Origin: Burkholderiales bacterium 67-32
GTDB taxonomy: Bacteria > Pseudomonadota > Gammaproteobacteria > Burkholderiales > Burkholderiaceae_B
Direction: 5' to 3'
DNA: 64,000 nucleotides
Assembly (NCBI GenBank): GCA_001898625.1
Contig: MKUP01000023.1
Location: 409,983 to 473,982, forward strand
Under the pieces are notes generated by a model that saw only the letters and a list, made by a program, of their open reading frames with translations, was not told the origin of the DNA and searched no databases. Made by a program: the position numbers and the translations under genes. Each line of letters opens with the position of its first letter. The stretch's first letter is position 1. Of this stretch, positions 24,227 through 34,757 are shown piece after piece.

Positions 24227-27004
24227 TCAGGAACGGGGGCCCAGCACCTGTTCCCACAGTTCGATCACGGCGGCGCGCTCCGCTGTCAGCGCATCCTGCG
24301 GCACGCGCGCCTTTTCCACGTCCTGCAGGCGCAGCGCGTGCTGTTCCCGCCGCAGCGTGCGATAGGCGTCACCCACCCGCCGCGCCAGGTCGGCGGGGAT
24401 CAGGCCCGCTTCGGCGGCCAGGCGCAGCAGCGCGATGTTGCCGAGGTTCTGCACCAGGATCTCGTGCTCGCGGGCGTGCAGCAGGACCAGGTACTGGGTG
24501 ACGAACTCGACGTCCACCATGCCGCCCGGATCGTGCTTGAGGTCGAAGTCCGGCGTGCGGTTGGGATGGCCCTCGCCGATCTTGCGGCGCATGGCGATGA
24601 CTTCGTCGGCCAGTTGGCGGGCGTCGCGCGGCATCAACAGCACTTCGCGCCGGATGCGTTCGAACTGCTTGCCCACCTCGGGGTCCCCGGCGGCGAAGCG
24701 GGCGCGCGTGATGGCCTGGTGCTCCCAGGGCCAGGCGTGTTCCTTCTGGTAGCGCTCGAAGGCCTCGGTCGAGATCACCATCAGCCCGGCCTGGCCGTCG
24801 GGGCGCAGGCGCAGGTCCACTTCGTACAGGCGCCCCGAGGCGGTCATGGAGCCGAGCCACGACAGGATGCGCTGGCCGAAGCGGGCGTAGATCTCGCCGG
24901 CGTCCTCGCGCGGGTCGTCGAACAGGAACACCAGGTCGAGGTCCGAGGCGTAGCCCAGTTCCTTGCCGCCGTGCTTGCCGTAGGCGATGACCGCGAAATG
25001 CGCGGGCGTGCGGCCTTCGTCCTTGGACACGCTGTACCAGACGCGCTTGAGCGTTTCCGCGAGCATGATGTCGGCGACCATGGACAGATAGTCGCCCAGC
25101 CGCTCGACCGTCAGTTGGCCCTCGAGGTCCTGCGCCAGCAGATGGAAGCCCCATTGGCGCTGCGTGTCGCGCATCAGGTTCATCTGTCGCTCGACGTCGG
25201 GCGCGCCGGTGCCGTCGATCACGCAGGCATCCAGTTCGTCGCTGAGCTTGCGGGCCATGGCGGGCAGGTCGGGCTCGACCATGAGCGTGCGCCAGTCCAG
25301 CAATTCGTCCAGCAGCAGCGGATGCCGGGTCAGGTAGCCGGCCGCCCAGTCGCTGGCCGCGAAGATGCGGGCCACGCGGGCCAGCGTGTCGGGATACTCG
25401 GCCAGCAGCGCCATGTAGGCGCTGCGCTGCGCGATGTGCTCGATCAGCCCGAACATGCGGACCAGCGCGGCGGCGGGCGCCTTGGTGCCGGCGCAGGCGT
25501 CCACCGCCGCCGGCAGCAGGGCCGCCAGGCGCCGCCGGCTGTTGTCGGGCAGGCTGCGTATGCGGGGGCTGTCGAGCAGCGCGGCGGCGCGCGGCAGCAG
25601 GCTGTCGGCTTCGGCGGGCAGCGTCGCGCGTATGCGCTCGACCAGTTGGTCCTCGGGGTCGCCCGTGCCGCGTCCGCCCGGAGACGGCTCGCCGTCGTTC
25701 TGGCCGAACACGCCGCGGAAGGTGGTCTCGACGAATTCGCGGTGCGCGGTCAGCGTGCGCTCGAAGCCGGCGGGGTCGTCGAAGCCCAGCGCGCGGGCCA
25801 GTTCGGCGCGCCGCTCGTCGTCCCGGGGCAGCAGGTGGGTCTGCTGGTCCTCGCGGTATTGCAGGGCATGCTCGACCCGCCGCAGGAAGCGGTAGGCACC
25901 CTCCAGGCGTTCGGCATCCTCCGGCTGGACCAGGCCGGCCTCGCGTTCGGCGTGCAGCGCGGCCAGCAGGCCGCGCTCCTGCAGCGTCGGCGCGCGGCCG
26001 CCGCGTACCAGCTGCGAGAGCTGGACCACGAACTCGATCTCGCGGATGCCGCCTTCGCCCAGCTTGACGTTGTCGGCCTGCGTGGCCTGTTCGCCCGTGC
26101 CGTTGTACGAGCGGCGGTTCCAGTCCTCGCGTATGCGCTCGCGCAGCGCGCGCAGCGCCGCCAGCGCGTCGAAGTCGAAATACTTGCGGTAGACGAAGGG
26201 CCGCCGCAGCGCCTCCAACTGCGCCGCCTGGCTGGCGGGGTCGCTGCCCTCGAAGGCCTGGGCCTCGATGCGGCGCGCCTTCAGCCAGGCATAGCGTTCC
26301 CATTCCCGGCCCTGCGAGACCAGATAGTTCTCGAAGGCGTCCAGGCTCCAGGCCAGCGGCCCGGCGTCGCCATCGGGCCGAAGCCGCAGGTCGGTGCGGA
26401 ATACGTGGCCGTCGGCGTCGATCTCGGAGATGACCGGCATCATGCGCCGCGTCAGCCTGCCGTAGAACTCGTGGTGGGAGATGGGCCGGCGCCCGTCGGT
26501 CTCGCCCTCGTCGCCGTACAGCATGACCAGGTCGATGTCGGAGGAGACGTTCAGTTCCTCGCCGCCCAGCTTGCCCATGCCCACAATCAGCATTTCCTGG
26601 GGCAGGCCCGAGGCGGCCTCGCGCGGGATCCCGTGCACCTCGGCCAGTTCGGCCGCGACGCTGCGATAGGCCTGTTCGATGGTCAGGTCGGCGAGCCGGG
26701 TCATCGCGCCCACGACTTCCTCCAGCGGCGCGAGGCCCGCCAGGTCGCGCGCCATGACGGCGCAGAACACGCGCTCGCGCAGCCTGCGCAGCACCGCGCG
26801 GCAATCGGCCACCGCCAGCGGGCCGGCCGCCGCCGCGCCCCGGGCCGCACGCAACTCGTCGAACCAGGCGGCCAGGGCCTGGGCGTCGACCGGCCGCGTC
26901 GCCGCGTCGGCCAGCCACCGGCCGTAGTCGGGCTGGGCGTCTATGCGTCGGCGCAGGTGGCCCGACCAGGAAAGCGCAGGGGTGAGCAGCGAGGTGTCTG
27001 TCAT
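24227..27004 (-). CDS. glnE: Bifunctional glutamine synthetase adenylyltransferase/deadenylase
   Basis: A 925-residue nitrogen-control enzyme that adds AMP to, or removes it from, glutamine synthetase in response to PII and glutamine. Both nucleotidyltransferase domains are visible: the deadenylylase site [18 protein letters not shown] near residues 141-158, and the adenylylase site [17 protein letters not shown] near 670-690. Length is normal for the family. The gene is divergent from yhdP with a 163-bp gap. A very long open frame on the opposite strand is a GC-skew shadow. Confidence 0.97.
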   Translation of the reverse strand: MTDTSLLTPALSWSGHLRRRIDAQPDYGRWLADAATRPVDAQALAAWFDELRAARGAAAAGPLAVADCRAVLRRLRERVFCAVMARDLAGLAPLEEVVGAMTRLADLTIEQAYRSVAAELAEVHGIPREAASGLPQEMLIVGMGKLGGEELNVSSDIDLVMLYGDEGETDGRRPISHHEFYGRLTRRMMPVISEIDADGHVFRTDLRLRPDGDAGPLAWSLDAFENYLVSQGREWERYAWLKARRIEAQAFEGSDPASQAAQLEALRRPFVYRKYFDFDALAALRALRERIREDWNRRSYNGTGEQATQADNVKLGEGGIREIEFVVQLSQLVRGGRAPTLQERGLLAALHAEREAGLVQPEDAERLEGAYRFLRRVEHALQYREDQQTHLLPRDDERRAELARALGFDDPAGFERTLTAHREFVETTFRGVFGQNDGEPSPGGRGTGDPEDQLVERIRATLPAEADSLLPRAAALLDSPRIRSLPDNSRRRLAALLPAAVDACAGTKAPAAALVRMFGLIEHIAQRSAYMALLAEYPDTLARVARIFAASDWAAGYLTRHPLLLDELLDWRTLMVEPDLPAMARKLSDELDACVIDGTGAPDVERQMNLMRDTQRQWGFHLLAQDLEGQLTVERLGDYLSMVADIMLAETLKRVWYSVSKDEGRTPAHFAVIAYGKHGGKELGYASDLDLVFLFDDPREDAGEIYARFGQRILSWLGSMTASGRLYEVDLRLRPDGQAGLMVISTEAFERYQKEHAWPWEHQAITRARFAAGDPEVGKQFERIRREVLLMPRDARQLADEVIAMRRKIGEGHPNRTPDFDLKHDPGGMVDVEFVTQYLVLLHAREHEILVQNLGNIALLRLAAEAGLIPADLARRVGDAYRTLRREQHALRLQDVEKARVPQDALTAERAAVIELWEQVLGPRS

Positions 27005-27167
27005 GGCGAAAGTTGTGGCAGTGCGTTACAGAATTGTGCGCCGCGAAGAAGTTTTGCGCATAAGCCAGCATAAGACATGCGGGGCGGTATAAGCTTCCAT
27101 TTTCCCATTCCTCCACCCAGGCCACAGCGGCCGCTTCGACGGAACGACTGCGTTTCGCCGTTTCTTC

Positions 27168-30100
27168 GTGCATATCGACCTAGCTTATCTCTATCGCCTC
27201 GTCGTGCGGCCCCTGGTCTGGGTGATCCTGGCCGCCTATTTCCTGTTCGCGGTCGCCCTGGTGGTCGTGCGCTATGCCGTGCTTCCCGCCATCGACGACT
27301 ACCGGCCGGGCATCGAGCGCATGGTCGGCCGGGCGATCGGGGCCTCGGTCACCATTGGCAGGATCGATGCCGAATGGCTAGGCCTGCATCCCAGCTTCGA
27401 ACTGTCCTCCGTCCAGGTATCCGATTCCTCGGGCCAGCCGGGGCTGAACCTGCCCCGTGTCTCGGCCATCCTGTCATGGCGCAGCCTGCTGGTGCTGGAG
27501 CCGCGCCTGCTGCGGCTGCAGCTCGACGCCCCCGAACTCGATGCGCGCCGGGACGCCCAGGGGCACTACTGGATCGCCGGCTGGGAAGTCGACCCCCAGG
27601 CCCGGGGCGGATCCCGCGAAGGCCTGGACTGGCTGCTGGCCCAGCGCGAAGTGGTCGTGCGCGGCGCCCGCCTGCGGTGGAACGATGCCCTGCGGGAGGC
27701 GCCGCCGCTGGAAATCGGCAACGTGGCCTTCGTGATGCGCAACACCGGGCGCCACCATCGCGCCGCGCTCAGGGCCGAACCGCCCGCCGGGCTGGGGTCC
27801 ATGCTGGACGTGCGCGTGGACTTCACGCATGGCTGGTTCACGCTGGATGCCGCCGATCCGCAGCAATGGCGGGGATCGCTGTACGTGGCGCTGGACCGCA
27901 TCGACCTGGCGGGATGGCGGCCGTGGCTGGATCTGCCGGGCGAGCTCTCGAAGGGGGCGGGTACGCTGCGGACCTGGGTGGACTACGACCGCGGACACGT
28001 TCGCGCCGGCACCGCGCAACTGGCCTTGCGCGACCTGGGCATGCGGCTCGGGCCGGAATTGCCGTCGCTGGACGTCGCCAGCCTGGCCGGCCGGGCCGAA
28101 CTCGCGCCGGTGGCCGGCGGCGGCTACAAGCTGGACCTGTCCGGGCTGGATGCGGTGACCGGCGATGGCCTGAGGCTGCATCCCCAGCGACTGGCCGCCA
28201 CCTGGACCCCGGGGCGTCAGGGCACGCCGCCGGCCACGCAGGTCGAAGCGGACGGGTTCGATCTCGCCACGGGCCTGCACCTGGCGGACCGCCTGCCCCT
28301 GCCCGGGAAGGCACGCGAGAAGCTGGCCGAGCTGCGGCCGGACGGCCGGATCGAGGAATTGCGGCTGGGGTGGCAGGGGGCGCCCACGCAGCCCGAGTCG
28401 GTCTCGGGCCGCGCGACGTTCTCGGGCCTGTCGATCGCGGCCGCGCCCGAACCGGCGGTAAACGATGGCAATCATCCGCAGCGGCCGGGGTTTTCCAACC
28501 TGCGGGGCAGCATCGAGGTGGACGCGCAGGGCGGACGCATCGACATCCAGGCGCGCGACGCCGTACTGCGCTTTCCGGGCGTGTTCGCCGAGCCCGACCT
28601 GCCCATGGACGCCTTCAACGCCCGGGCGGCGGCGCGCAAGGGAGCCGACGGTGCCTGGATGGTCGACGTCGAGCACCTGGATTTCAGCCGCCGCGGCGTG
28701 GAGGGCAGTTTCAGCGGCAACTGGAGCAGCCATGGCCGCAGTCCCGCCGGGACTCTGGACCTGCGGGGCACGCTGACGCGCGCCGACGTGCGCGAGGTCT
28801 ACCGCTATATCCCCATCGTGGTCGGCACGGACGTCCGGACCTGGCTCCAGCATGCGCTGGTCTCGGGACAGGCCGAGAACGTGGCCGTGCGCGTGCGCGG
28901 AGACCTGGACACCTTTCCCTACGGTACGGACAAGTCCGGGGAGTTCCGGGTGGCGGGCAAGGTCAGGGGCGTGACCCTGGACTACCTGCCCGAACCCCTG
29001 GCCGAGGGCGACTTCTGGCCCCGCCTGGAAGACCTGGCGGGGGATCTCGTGTTCGACCGGGTGTCCATGGGCGTGGACGTCCGTTCCGGCCGGGTGCGGA
29101 TCGACCGCGCGACCACCGTGGCCATGGGGCGCACGCGCGCCGCCATCGCCAACCTCGAGCATGGACCGCTGCTGGAGATCGATGGCGAGACGCGCGGAGC
29201 GGCGCCGGCGTTCCTGGCCTTCGTCAAGCGCTCGCCCGTGGGCCACATGATAGGCGGCGCGCTGGACGAGGCCTCGGCGAGCGGCAATTTCGTGGTGCCC
29301 CTGTCGCTGCGCATTCCGCTCGACCATCATGACGCCGACCCCGCCCATGCCGAGATCCAGGTCAAGGGCGAGGTCCGGCTGTCGGACAACGATTTCTCGC
29401 TGGCGCCCGCCGTGCCGCCGTTCTCGCGGCTGACTGGGACGGTGGCGTTCGACCAGCATGGCATCGCCTTGCGCAACGTGGCCGGCACGGCCCTGGACGG
29501 TCCGCTGAAACTGTCCGGCGGCCCCCAGCCGGACGGTACCGACCTGTTGCGGGCCGAGGGCACCGCATCGGCCGCGGCACTGGGTTTCTGGTGGAAAGCC
29601 CCCGGCATGGCGCGGCTGTCCGGCCGCACGGCCTACAAGGCCTCGGTCCGGATCCCGCCCGGCAAGATGCCGACGGTGCTGGTGGAGTCCGACCTGGTGG
29701 GGCTGGCGGCCGACCTGCCGGCGCCGCTGGGCAAGACGGCGCAGGAGGCGCGCCCGTCGCGGCTGGAATGGAGTGGTACCGCCGCCACGGCCGAGAGGCC
29801 CAGGATGGACTGGTTCGCCGGCAGCGTGGGGCCCGCCGTCAACCTGCATGTCGAGCGCGACTACGCCGCCGACGGCGCCGTGGTCGCCATGCGCGGCGCC
29901 ATCGGCGTCAACCGCGCCGCCACGATCAGCGGTCCGGGGTTGAGCGTGAGCGCCTCGCTGCCCGAGGTGGACGTGGACGGCCTGCGCAAGCTCGCGGCGG
30001 AGTTCGGGCCGCCCCGGGACCCCGCGGCGGGAACCGGCCAGGAGAGCGGAATGGACGTCCCGCTCAACCGCATCAGCCTGTCGACCCCGGTGCTGCGCGT

Positions 30101-31235
30101 GCATGGCCGCCAGCTCGACAAGGTCACGCTGTTCGCCGTGCGGCAGGAGACCGGTGGCAACGCCAACTGGCGCGCCGACGTCGAATCGGCCCAGTTGGCC
30201 GGCCGCCTGTCGTGGGCCGAAACCCGCGGCGGGGATGGGCCCAACCGCCTGAGCGCGCGGCTGTCGCGGCTGGTGGTCGACAGCGAGACCGAGGACGCGG
30301 ATCGCGGCGGCGCGCTGGACGAGTCGGCCGCGTCCGACCAGGACGTGCCGGAAATCGATCTGGTGGCCGAGCACTTCGAGTTGTTCGGCAAGGCCCTGGG
30401 GCGGCTGGAGGTGCTGGCCCAGAGCTCGGACCGGGGTCGCGAGTGGCGGCTGCGCCGGCTGAACGTGAAGAACCCGGACGCCGAGCTGGACGGATCGGGC
30501 GTCTGGAAACTGGAGGCCGGCGCCCGCCCCGGAGGACGGCGCGCGATGTCGCTCGACGTGGTGCTCAAGCTGGCCGACACCGGCAAGTTCCTGGAGCGCA
30601 TGGGCGTGCACGGCACCATGGCGCGCGGGTCGGGCAGCATGTCGGCCCAGGTGTCCTGGCGGGGCCTGCCCTACACGCTGGACCTGGCCAGTCTGTCCGG
30701 CAAGGTCGAGCTGGCGCTGGACAAAGGGCAGTTCCTCAAGGCCGAGCCGGGCATCGCCAAGCTGCTGGGCGTGCTGTCGCTGCAATCGCTGCCGCGCCGG
30801 GTGACGCTGGATTTCCGCGACATCTTCAGCGAAGGCTTTGCCTACGACACGATACGGGCGCACGCGGCCATCACCAACGGCGTGGCCCATACCGACGATT
30901 TCAAGATGAACGGCGTGAACGCCACCGTGGTCATCGCCGGCGATGCCGACCTGGCGCACGAGACCCAGCGCCTGCAGGTGGTGGTGGTGCCCAAGCTCGA
31001 TGCCGGCGCCGCTTCGCTGCTGTACGGGCTGGCGGTCAACCCCGCCGTGGGGCTGGGCGTTTTTCTGACGCAATTGCTGCTGAAGGACCCGTTGTCCAAG
31101 GTCCTGGCCTACCAGTACGAGGTCACGGGCACCTGGGCCGATCCGCAGGTGGCCAAGGTCGGCAGTACCAAGGCCGACGCGGCGGGCAAGGAAGCGGTGC
31201 CGCCGGTGGCCGAGCCGGCGGCACCGCCGCCGTGA
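27168..31235 (+). CDS. yhdP: YhdP family AsmA-like protein
   Basis: A 1355-residue envelope-spanning protein of the YhdP/AsmA-like group, which is thought to form a periplasmic bridge moving phospholipids to the outer membrane. The single N-terminal membrane anchor (VRPLVWVILAAYFLFAVALVVV, about residues 12-33) is followed by a long beta-rich region. The C-terminus holds the conserved block LSLQSLPRRVTLDFRDIFSEGFAYDTI. The start is GTG at 27168; no ATG precedes the anchor in frame. It is followed after 55 bp by the nitrilase-like gene. Confidence 0.92.
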   Translation: MHIDLAYLYRLVVRPLVWVILAAYFLFAVALVVVRYAVLPAIDDYRPGIERMVGRAIGASVTIGRIDAEWLGLHPSFELSSVQVSDSSGQPGLNLPRVSAILSWRSLLVLEPRLLRLQLDAPELDARRDAQGHYWIAGWEVDPQARGGSREGLDWLLAQREVVVRGARLRWNDALREAPPLEIGNVAFVMRNTGRHHRAALRAEPPAGLGSMLDVRVDFTHGWFTLDAADPQQWRGSLYVALDRIDLAGWRPWLDLPGELSKGAGTLRTWVDYDRGHVRAGTAQLALRDLGMRLGPELPSLDVASLAGRAELAPVAGGGYKLDLSGLDAVTGDGLRLHPQRLAATWTPGRQGTPPATQVEADGFDLATGLHLADRLPLPGKAREKLAELRPDGRIEELRLGWQGAPTQPESVSGRATFSGLSIAAAPEPAVNDGNHPQRPGFSNLRGSIEVDAQGGRIDIQARDAVLRFPGVFAEPDLPMDAFNARAAARKGADGAWMVDVEHLDFSRRGVEGSFSGNWSSHGRSPAGTLDLRGTLTRADVREVYRYIPIVVGTDVRTWLQHALVSGQAENVAVRVRGDLDTFPYGTDKSGEFRVAGKVRGVTLDYLPEPLAEGDFWPRLEDLAGDLVFDRVSMGVDVRSGRVRIDRATTVAMGRTRAAIANLEHGPLLEIDGETRGAAPAFLAFVKRSPVGHMIGGALDEASASGNFVVPLSLRIPLDHHDADPAHAEIQVKGEVRLSDNDFSLAPAVPPFSRLTGTVAFDQHGIALRNVAGTALDGPLKLSGGPQPDGTDLLRAEGTASAAALGFWWKAPGMARLSGRTAYKASVRIPPGKMPTVLVESDLVGLAADLPAPLGKTAQEARPSRLEWSGTAATAERPRMDWFAGSVGPAVNLHVERDYAADGAVVAMRGAIGVNRAATISGPGLSVSASLPEVDVDGLRKLAAEFGPPRDPAAGTGQESGMDVPLNRISLSTPVLRVHGRQLDKVTLFAVRQETGGNANWRADVESAQLAGRLSWAETRGGDGPNRLSARLSRLVVDSETEDADRGGALDESAASDQDVPEIDLVAEHFELFGKALGRLEVLAQSSDRGREWRLRRLNVKNPDAELDGSGVWKLEAGARPGGRRAMSLDVVLKLADTGKFLERMGVHGTMARGSGSMSAQVSWRGLPYTLDLASLSGKVELALDKGQFLKAEPGIAKLLGVLSLQSLPRRVTLDFRDIFSEGFAYDTIRAHAAITNGVAHTDDFKMNGVNATVVIAGDADLAHETQRLQVVVVPKLDAGAASLLYGLAVNPAVGLGVFLTQLLLKDPLSKVLAYQYEVTGTWADPQVAKVGSTKADAAGKEAVPPVAEPAAPPP

Positions 31236-31290
31236 TTCTGCGCGACAATAGCCGCATGCACGTGCCCTACACAGCCAGGAATTCCCGCCG

Positions 31291-32109
31291 ATGACAGTTT
31301 CCGACGCCGCCGCCGTGCGCGTGGCGGCCATCCAGATGGTTTCGACCCCGGACGTGGACCGCAACCTTGCCGATGCCGCCGCCCTGATTGCCGAAGCCGC
31401 CGGCCGGGGCGCCAACCTGGTGGCCTTGCCCGAATATTTCTGTTTCATGGGGCGCAACGACCGCGAGAAAGTGGCCATCCGCGAACGCGAGGGACATGGG
31501 CCGGTCCAGGAATTCCTGGCCGCCCAGGCGCGCCGGCACGGCATCTACCTGGCCGGCGGGACCCTGCCGCTGGAGTGTCCGGATCCCGACCGGGTCTACA
31601 ACACCGCCTTCGTCTACGGTCCCGATGGCGCGGCGCTTGCGCGCTACGACAAGATCCACCTGTTCAATTTCCGCCGCGGCGCCGAGTCCTACGACGAAGC
31701 GCAGAGCATCCGGCCGGGCGCCTCGCCGGTGGGGTTCGACGCGGCCTGGGGGCGGATCGGCCTGTCCACCTGCTACGACCTGCGGTTTCCCGAGCTGTAC
31801 CGGGCGCTGGGGCAGGTGGACTTGATTTTGGTGCCGGCCGCCTTCACCTACACCACAGGCCAGGCGCATTGGGAAATCCTGCTGCGCGCCCGCGCGATAG
31901 AAAACCAGTGCTACGTGCTGGCGCCGGCGCAGGGCGGCACGCATCCCAATGGGCGCCGGACCTGGGGCCACGCGATGCTGGTCGACCCCTGGGGGACGGT
32001 GCAGTCCGTGCTGCCCGAGGGCCCGGGCGTGGTCGACGGCCTGCTGGACCCTGCACGCATCGCCGAGGTGCGCGCCGCGCTGCCCGCGCTGCGCCATCGT
32101 GTACTGTAG
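31291..32109 (+). CDS. Carbon-nitrogen hydrolase, Nit/omega-amidase type
   Basis: A 272-residue nitrilase-superfamily hydrolase. The catalytic triad is E48 (ALPEYF), K121 (RYDKIHLF) and C161 ([13 protein letters not shown]). The sequence around the cysteine and [14 protein letters not shown] place it with Nit1/Nit2 proteins. These act as deaminated-glutathione amidase (metabolite repair) or omega-amidase. It sits between yhdP and tldD in a same-strand cluster. Confidence 0.92.
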   Translation: MTVSDAAAVRVAAIQMVSTPDVDRNLADAAALIAEAAGRGANLVALPEYFCFMGRNDREKVAIREREGHGPVQEFLAAQARRHGIYLAGGTLPLECPDPDRVYNTAFVYGPDGAALARYDKIHLFNFRRGAESYDEAQSIRPGASPVGFDAAWGRIGLSTCYDLRFPELYRALGQVDLILVPAAFTYTTGQAHWEILLRARAIENQCYVLAPAQGGTHPNGRRTWGHAMLVDPWGTVQSVLPEGPGVVDGLLDPARIAEVRAALPALRHRVL

Positions 32110-32158
32110 ATCCCGTGGCGCCCGCCGCGTTTCGCAACGATTTCCTGATTACCCATCC

Positions 32159-33619
32159 ATGCAACTCGTAGAACCGAACATCCAGTCCCTGGCCATCGCC
32201 AAATCCCTGCTTCTGGACCCCTGGGGTCTGGACGAGGCGGATCTGTCCCGCGCGCTGGGCGAAATCTTCGCCCACAAGGTCGATTATGCCGACCTGTACT
32301 TCCAGTACACCCGCAGCGAAGGCTGGAGCCTGGAGGAAGGCATCGTCAAGACCGGCAGCTTCTCCATCGAGCAGGGCGTGGGCGTGCGCGCGCTCAGCGG
32401 CGAGAAAACCGCCTTCGCCTATTCGGACTCGCTGTCCCAGGATGCCCTGCTGTCGTCTGCCCGAGCGGTGCGCACCATCGCGCGGCAGGGCGCCGGCCGG
32501 GTCAAGGTCGCCAGCGGCTATCGGCCCACCGAGGGGCGCTCGCTCTACCTGCCGCAGGACCCGCTGGTCTCGCTGCCGGCCCCGGACAAGGTCGCGCTGC
32601 TCGAGCGCGTGGAACGGATGGCGCGGGCCAAGGATAGGCGGGTGGTGCAGGTCATGGCCGGCCTGGGCGCCGAATACGACGTCGTCCTGGTGGCCGGCAG
32701 CGACGGCCGGATGGCCGCCGACGTGCGGCCGCTGGTGCGGCTGTCCCTGACCGTGATCGCCGAGCAGGACGGGCGGCGCGAAGTGGGCCACGGCGGAGGC
32801 GGCGGGCGTACCGGCTTCGACTATTTCAGCGACGAGCTGCTGCAGCAGTACGTCGACCATGCCGTGCACGAGGCGCTGGTCAACCTCGAGGCGCGTCCGG
32901 CGCCGGCGGGCGAGATGACCGTGGTGCTGGGCTCGGGCTGGCCGGGCATCCTGCTGCACGAAGCCGTGGGCCACGGGCTGGAAGGCGACTTCAACCGCAA
33001 GGGCTCCAGCGTGTTCTCTGGCCGCGTCGGCGAACGCGTGGCCTCCAAGGGTGTGACGGTGGTCGACGACGGCACCATCCCCGGCCGCCGGGGGTCGCTC
33101 AACATCGACGACGAAGGCAACGTCTCGCAGCGCAACGTGCTGATCGAGGACGGCATCCTGCGCGGCTACATGCAGGACTCGCTGAACGCGCGGCTGATGA
33201 AGACAGCGGTGACCGGCAACGGCCGGCGCGAATCGTTCGCCCACCTGCCCATGCCGCGCATGACCAACACCTACATGCTGGCCGGCGACAAGGACCCCGA
33301 GGAAATCGTGCGGTCGGTCAAGCGCGGCATCTATGCGGTCAATTTCGGCGGCGGCCAGGTGGACATCACCAATGGCAAGTTCGTGTTCTCGACCTCCGAG
33401 GCCTACATGATCGAGGATGGCAAGGTGACCCATCCGGTCAAGGGCGCGACCCTGATCGGCAACGGTCCCGACGCCATGACCCGGGTCAGCATGATAGGCA
33501 ACGACATGCGCCTGGATTCGGGCGTAGGGACCTGTGGCAAGGACGGCCAGAGTGTGCCGGTGGGCGTGGGCCAGCCCACGCTACGGATGGAAGGGCTGAC
33601 GGTGGGCGGCACGGCCTGA
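32159..33619 (+). CDS. tldD: Metalloprotease TldD
   Basis: A 486-residue cytoplasmic metalloprotease subunit. TldD with TldE (PmbA) forms a heterodimer that degrades unfolded peptides and matures microcins. The zinc site [11 protein letters not shown] is at residues 267-277. The C-terminus ends in the [23 protein letters not shown] block typical of TldD. The start ATG at 32159 was chosen because the upstream open frame overlaps the nitrilase gene in another frame. No pmbA is present in the window. Confidence 0.96.
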   Translation: MQLVEPNIQSLAIAKSLLLDPWGLDEADLSRALGEIFAHKVDYADLYFQYTRSEGWSLEEGIVKTGSFSIEQGVGVRALSGEKTAFAYSDSLSQDALLSSARAVRTIARQGAGRVKVASGYRPTEGRSLYLPQDPLVSLPAPDKVALLERVERMARAKDRRVVQVMAGLGAEYDVVLVAGSDGRMAADVRPLVRLSLTVIAEQDGRREVGHGGGGGRTGFDYFSDELLQQYVDHAVHEALVNLEARPAPAGEMTVVLGSGWPGILLHEAVGHGLEGDFNRKGSSVFSGRVGERVASKGVTVVDDGTIPGRRGSLNIDDEGNVSQRNVLIEDGILRGYMQDSLNARLMKTAVTGNGRRESFAHLPMPRMTNTYMLAGDKDPEEIVRSVKRGIYAVNFGGGQVDITNGKFVFSTSEAYMIEDGKVTHPVKGATLIGNGPDAMTRVSMIGNDMRLDSGVGTCGKDGQSVPVGVGQPTLRMEGLTVGGTA

Positions 33620-33705
33620 CGCGTTGAGGCGAGTGCAAGCGCTGGATGGGGATGAGGGCTTCTCTGGCGAAGGAGATGTTTGCGGCAGGTCCTATCTGGA
33701 CAATG

Positions 33706-33744
33706 TGCGTCATTTGCACTAACATTGCGTCAGTTGATCTAACA
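33706..33744 (+). promoter_or_regulatory. Tandem 19-bp repeats upstream of the antitoxin gene
   Basis: TGCGTCATTTGCACTAACA (33706-33724) is repeated as TGCGTCAGTTGATCTAACA (33726-33744), 16 of 19 identical, at a 20-bp period (two helical turns). The first copy also contains the inverted pair GTGC / GCAC. The arrangement suits cooperative binding of ribbon-helix-helix dimers and autoregulation of the toxin-antitoxin operon. Confidence 0.65.
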
Positions 33745-33758
33745 AATAGGTGCCCGCC

Positions 33759-34052
33759 ATGGTTGCCATAACCTCTTCTCCTGCCGCCCGATCCGCTCGC
33801 CTGGGGCTGCGTGCCACATCAGAGCAGGAGGCCGTGTTGCGCCGTGCTGCAGAGGTGGCGCACAAATCACTGACCGACTTTATTCTTGACAGTGCCTGCC
33901 TCGCTGCTGAGCAGACTCTGCTCGACCAACGACTATTCATGGTCTCTGGTAGCCAGTACCAAGCCCTGATGGATTTGCTGGAGCGCCCGGATCAACCCAA
34001 TGAAGGCTTGCGTGATTTGTTCAACCGCAAGGCTCCCTGGGATGAAAAGTGA
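33759..34052 (+). CDS. TacA-like antitoxin (DUF1778)
   Basis: A 97-residue antitoxin. The N-terminal ribbon-helix-helix (ARLGLRATSEQEAVLRRAAEVAHKSLTDFILDSACLAAEQTLLDQ) is the DUF1778 signature. The C-terminal part (YQALMDLLERPDQPNEGLRDLFNRKAPW) matches the toxin-neutralising segment of TacA proteins. ATG 33759 is preferred; a GTG at 33750 is in frame. It overlaps the GNAT toxin by 4 bp (GTGA). The lower GC content and relaxed codon use than in neighbours suggest acquisition by transfer. Confidence 0.93.
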   Translation: MVAITSSPAARSARLGLRATSEQEAVLRRAAEVAHKSLTDFILDSACLAAEQTLLDQRLFMVSGSQYQALMDLLERPDQPNEGLRDLFNRKAPWDEK

Positions 34053-34546
34053 GCCTGGCTCGACCAGAGCCCCTCGAGGCTCGCCACCTGCTCGAAGGTT
34101 TTGACTGCGGCAAGGCAGCCTTGAACGATTGGTTATTGCGGCATGCTCGACAATCTCAGGGCAGTGGATCGGCGAAGACGTTCGTGGTGGCGGACGGGGG
34201 ACGGGTCGCGGGCTACTTCAGCCTGACTGTTGGTCAGATCGATACGTTGGAAGCACCAGAGCGCATCCGCAAGGGCATGGGACAATACCCGGTGCCTGTG
34301 GTGATTCTGGCAAGGCTGGCTGTGTCGCGGCACGATCAAGGGCGCGGAATCGGTTTTGGGCTACTGCAGGACGCCATCCGCCGAACGATGCTCGTTGCCG
34401 AGCAGGCCGGCATCCGGGCGATGCTGACCCACCCTATCGACCAGGACGCGTCGAAGTTCTATACCCGTTTCGGTTTCATTGCCTCGCCGTTGCGTGAGCA
34501 ACAACTATTGCTATTGTTGAAGGATGCTCGTCGCTGGATGCGGTGA
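34049..34546 (+). CDS. GNAT-family toxin, TacT-like
   Basis: A 165-residue acetyltransferase toxin. TacT-type toxins acetylate the amino group of charged tRNA and stop translation. The acetyl-CoA loop is visible as LARLAVSRHDQGRGIGFGLLQDA, and the presumed catalytic tyrosine sits in SKFYTRFGFIA. The start is GTG overlapping the antitoxin stop. Codon use (many CTATTG- and TTGTTG-type codons) differs from the host background, as for the antitoxin. Confidence 0.93.
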   Translation: MSLARPEPLEARHLLEGFDCGKAALNDWLLRHARQSQGSGSAKTFVVADGGRVAGYFSLTVGQIDTLEAPERIRKGMGQYPVPVVILARLAVSRHDQGRGIGFGLLQDAIRRTMLVAEQAGIRAMLTHPIDQDASKFYTRFGFIASPLREQQLLLLLKDARRWMR

Positions 34547-34576
34547 GCAGTATGTGGCGAGTTCCTGCCTTCCTTT

Positions 34577-34618
34577 GGGGGCTTTCAGCATCAGCCCGTG
34601 ATCGCCCAGCCATTCGCC
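34577..34618 (-). pseudogene. 42-nt relic of a sulfatase gene
   Basis: On the minus strand this segment reads GEWLGDHGLMLK, followed by AP. Its first twelve residues are identical to the SDHGEWLGDHGLMLKGP block of the sulfatase at 38571-40097. At DNA level 36 of 42 bases match 39036-39077. No similarity continues on either side. It lies just beyond the toxin stop, suggesting that an older sulfatase gene here was mostly deleted. Confidence 0.6.
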
Positions 34619-34660
34619 AGGGCCGAGCTTTCCACTGGGAGAAAAGTCGGGAAATGTCGA

Positions 34661-34690
34661 TGGACAGCCTGTTGCGCGGATTCGTATATT
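34661..34690 (+). promoter_or_regulatory. Sigma-70 promoter for the flavin reductase operon
   Basis: TGGACA (34661-34666) and TATATT (34685-34690) are each 5 of 6 matches to consensus, with an 18-bp spacer. They lie about 70 bp before the flavin reductase ATG in the only noncoding gap of this region. Confidence 0.6.
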
Positions 34691-34757
34691 TTTCGCGAAC
34701 CGCACGCAGCCGGATGCCGCCGCTGCGCCCATCACCCGCTTCTCCCGTCCCGCCGCC

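Noticed and set aside
24122-27073. Open frame of 983 codons on the plus strand opposite glnE
   Set aside because: It mirrors glnE in a GC-rich genome, shows no recognisable domain, and glnE has full family motifs in its frame.
27474-31544. Open frame of 1356 codons on the minus strand opposite yhdP
   Set aside because: A codon-bias shadow of yhdP; its translation is rich in H, R, Q and G with no domain, and it also crosses into the nitrilase gene.
33640-34542. CGCTGGATG-type sequences on both sides of the toxin-antitoxin cassette as possible target-site duplications
   Set aside because: Only about 11 of 12 bases match, one copy lies inside the toxin gene end, and no transposase or inverted ends are present.
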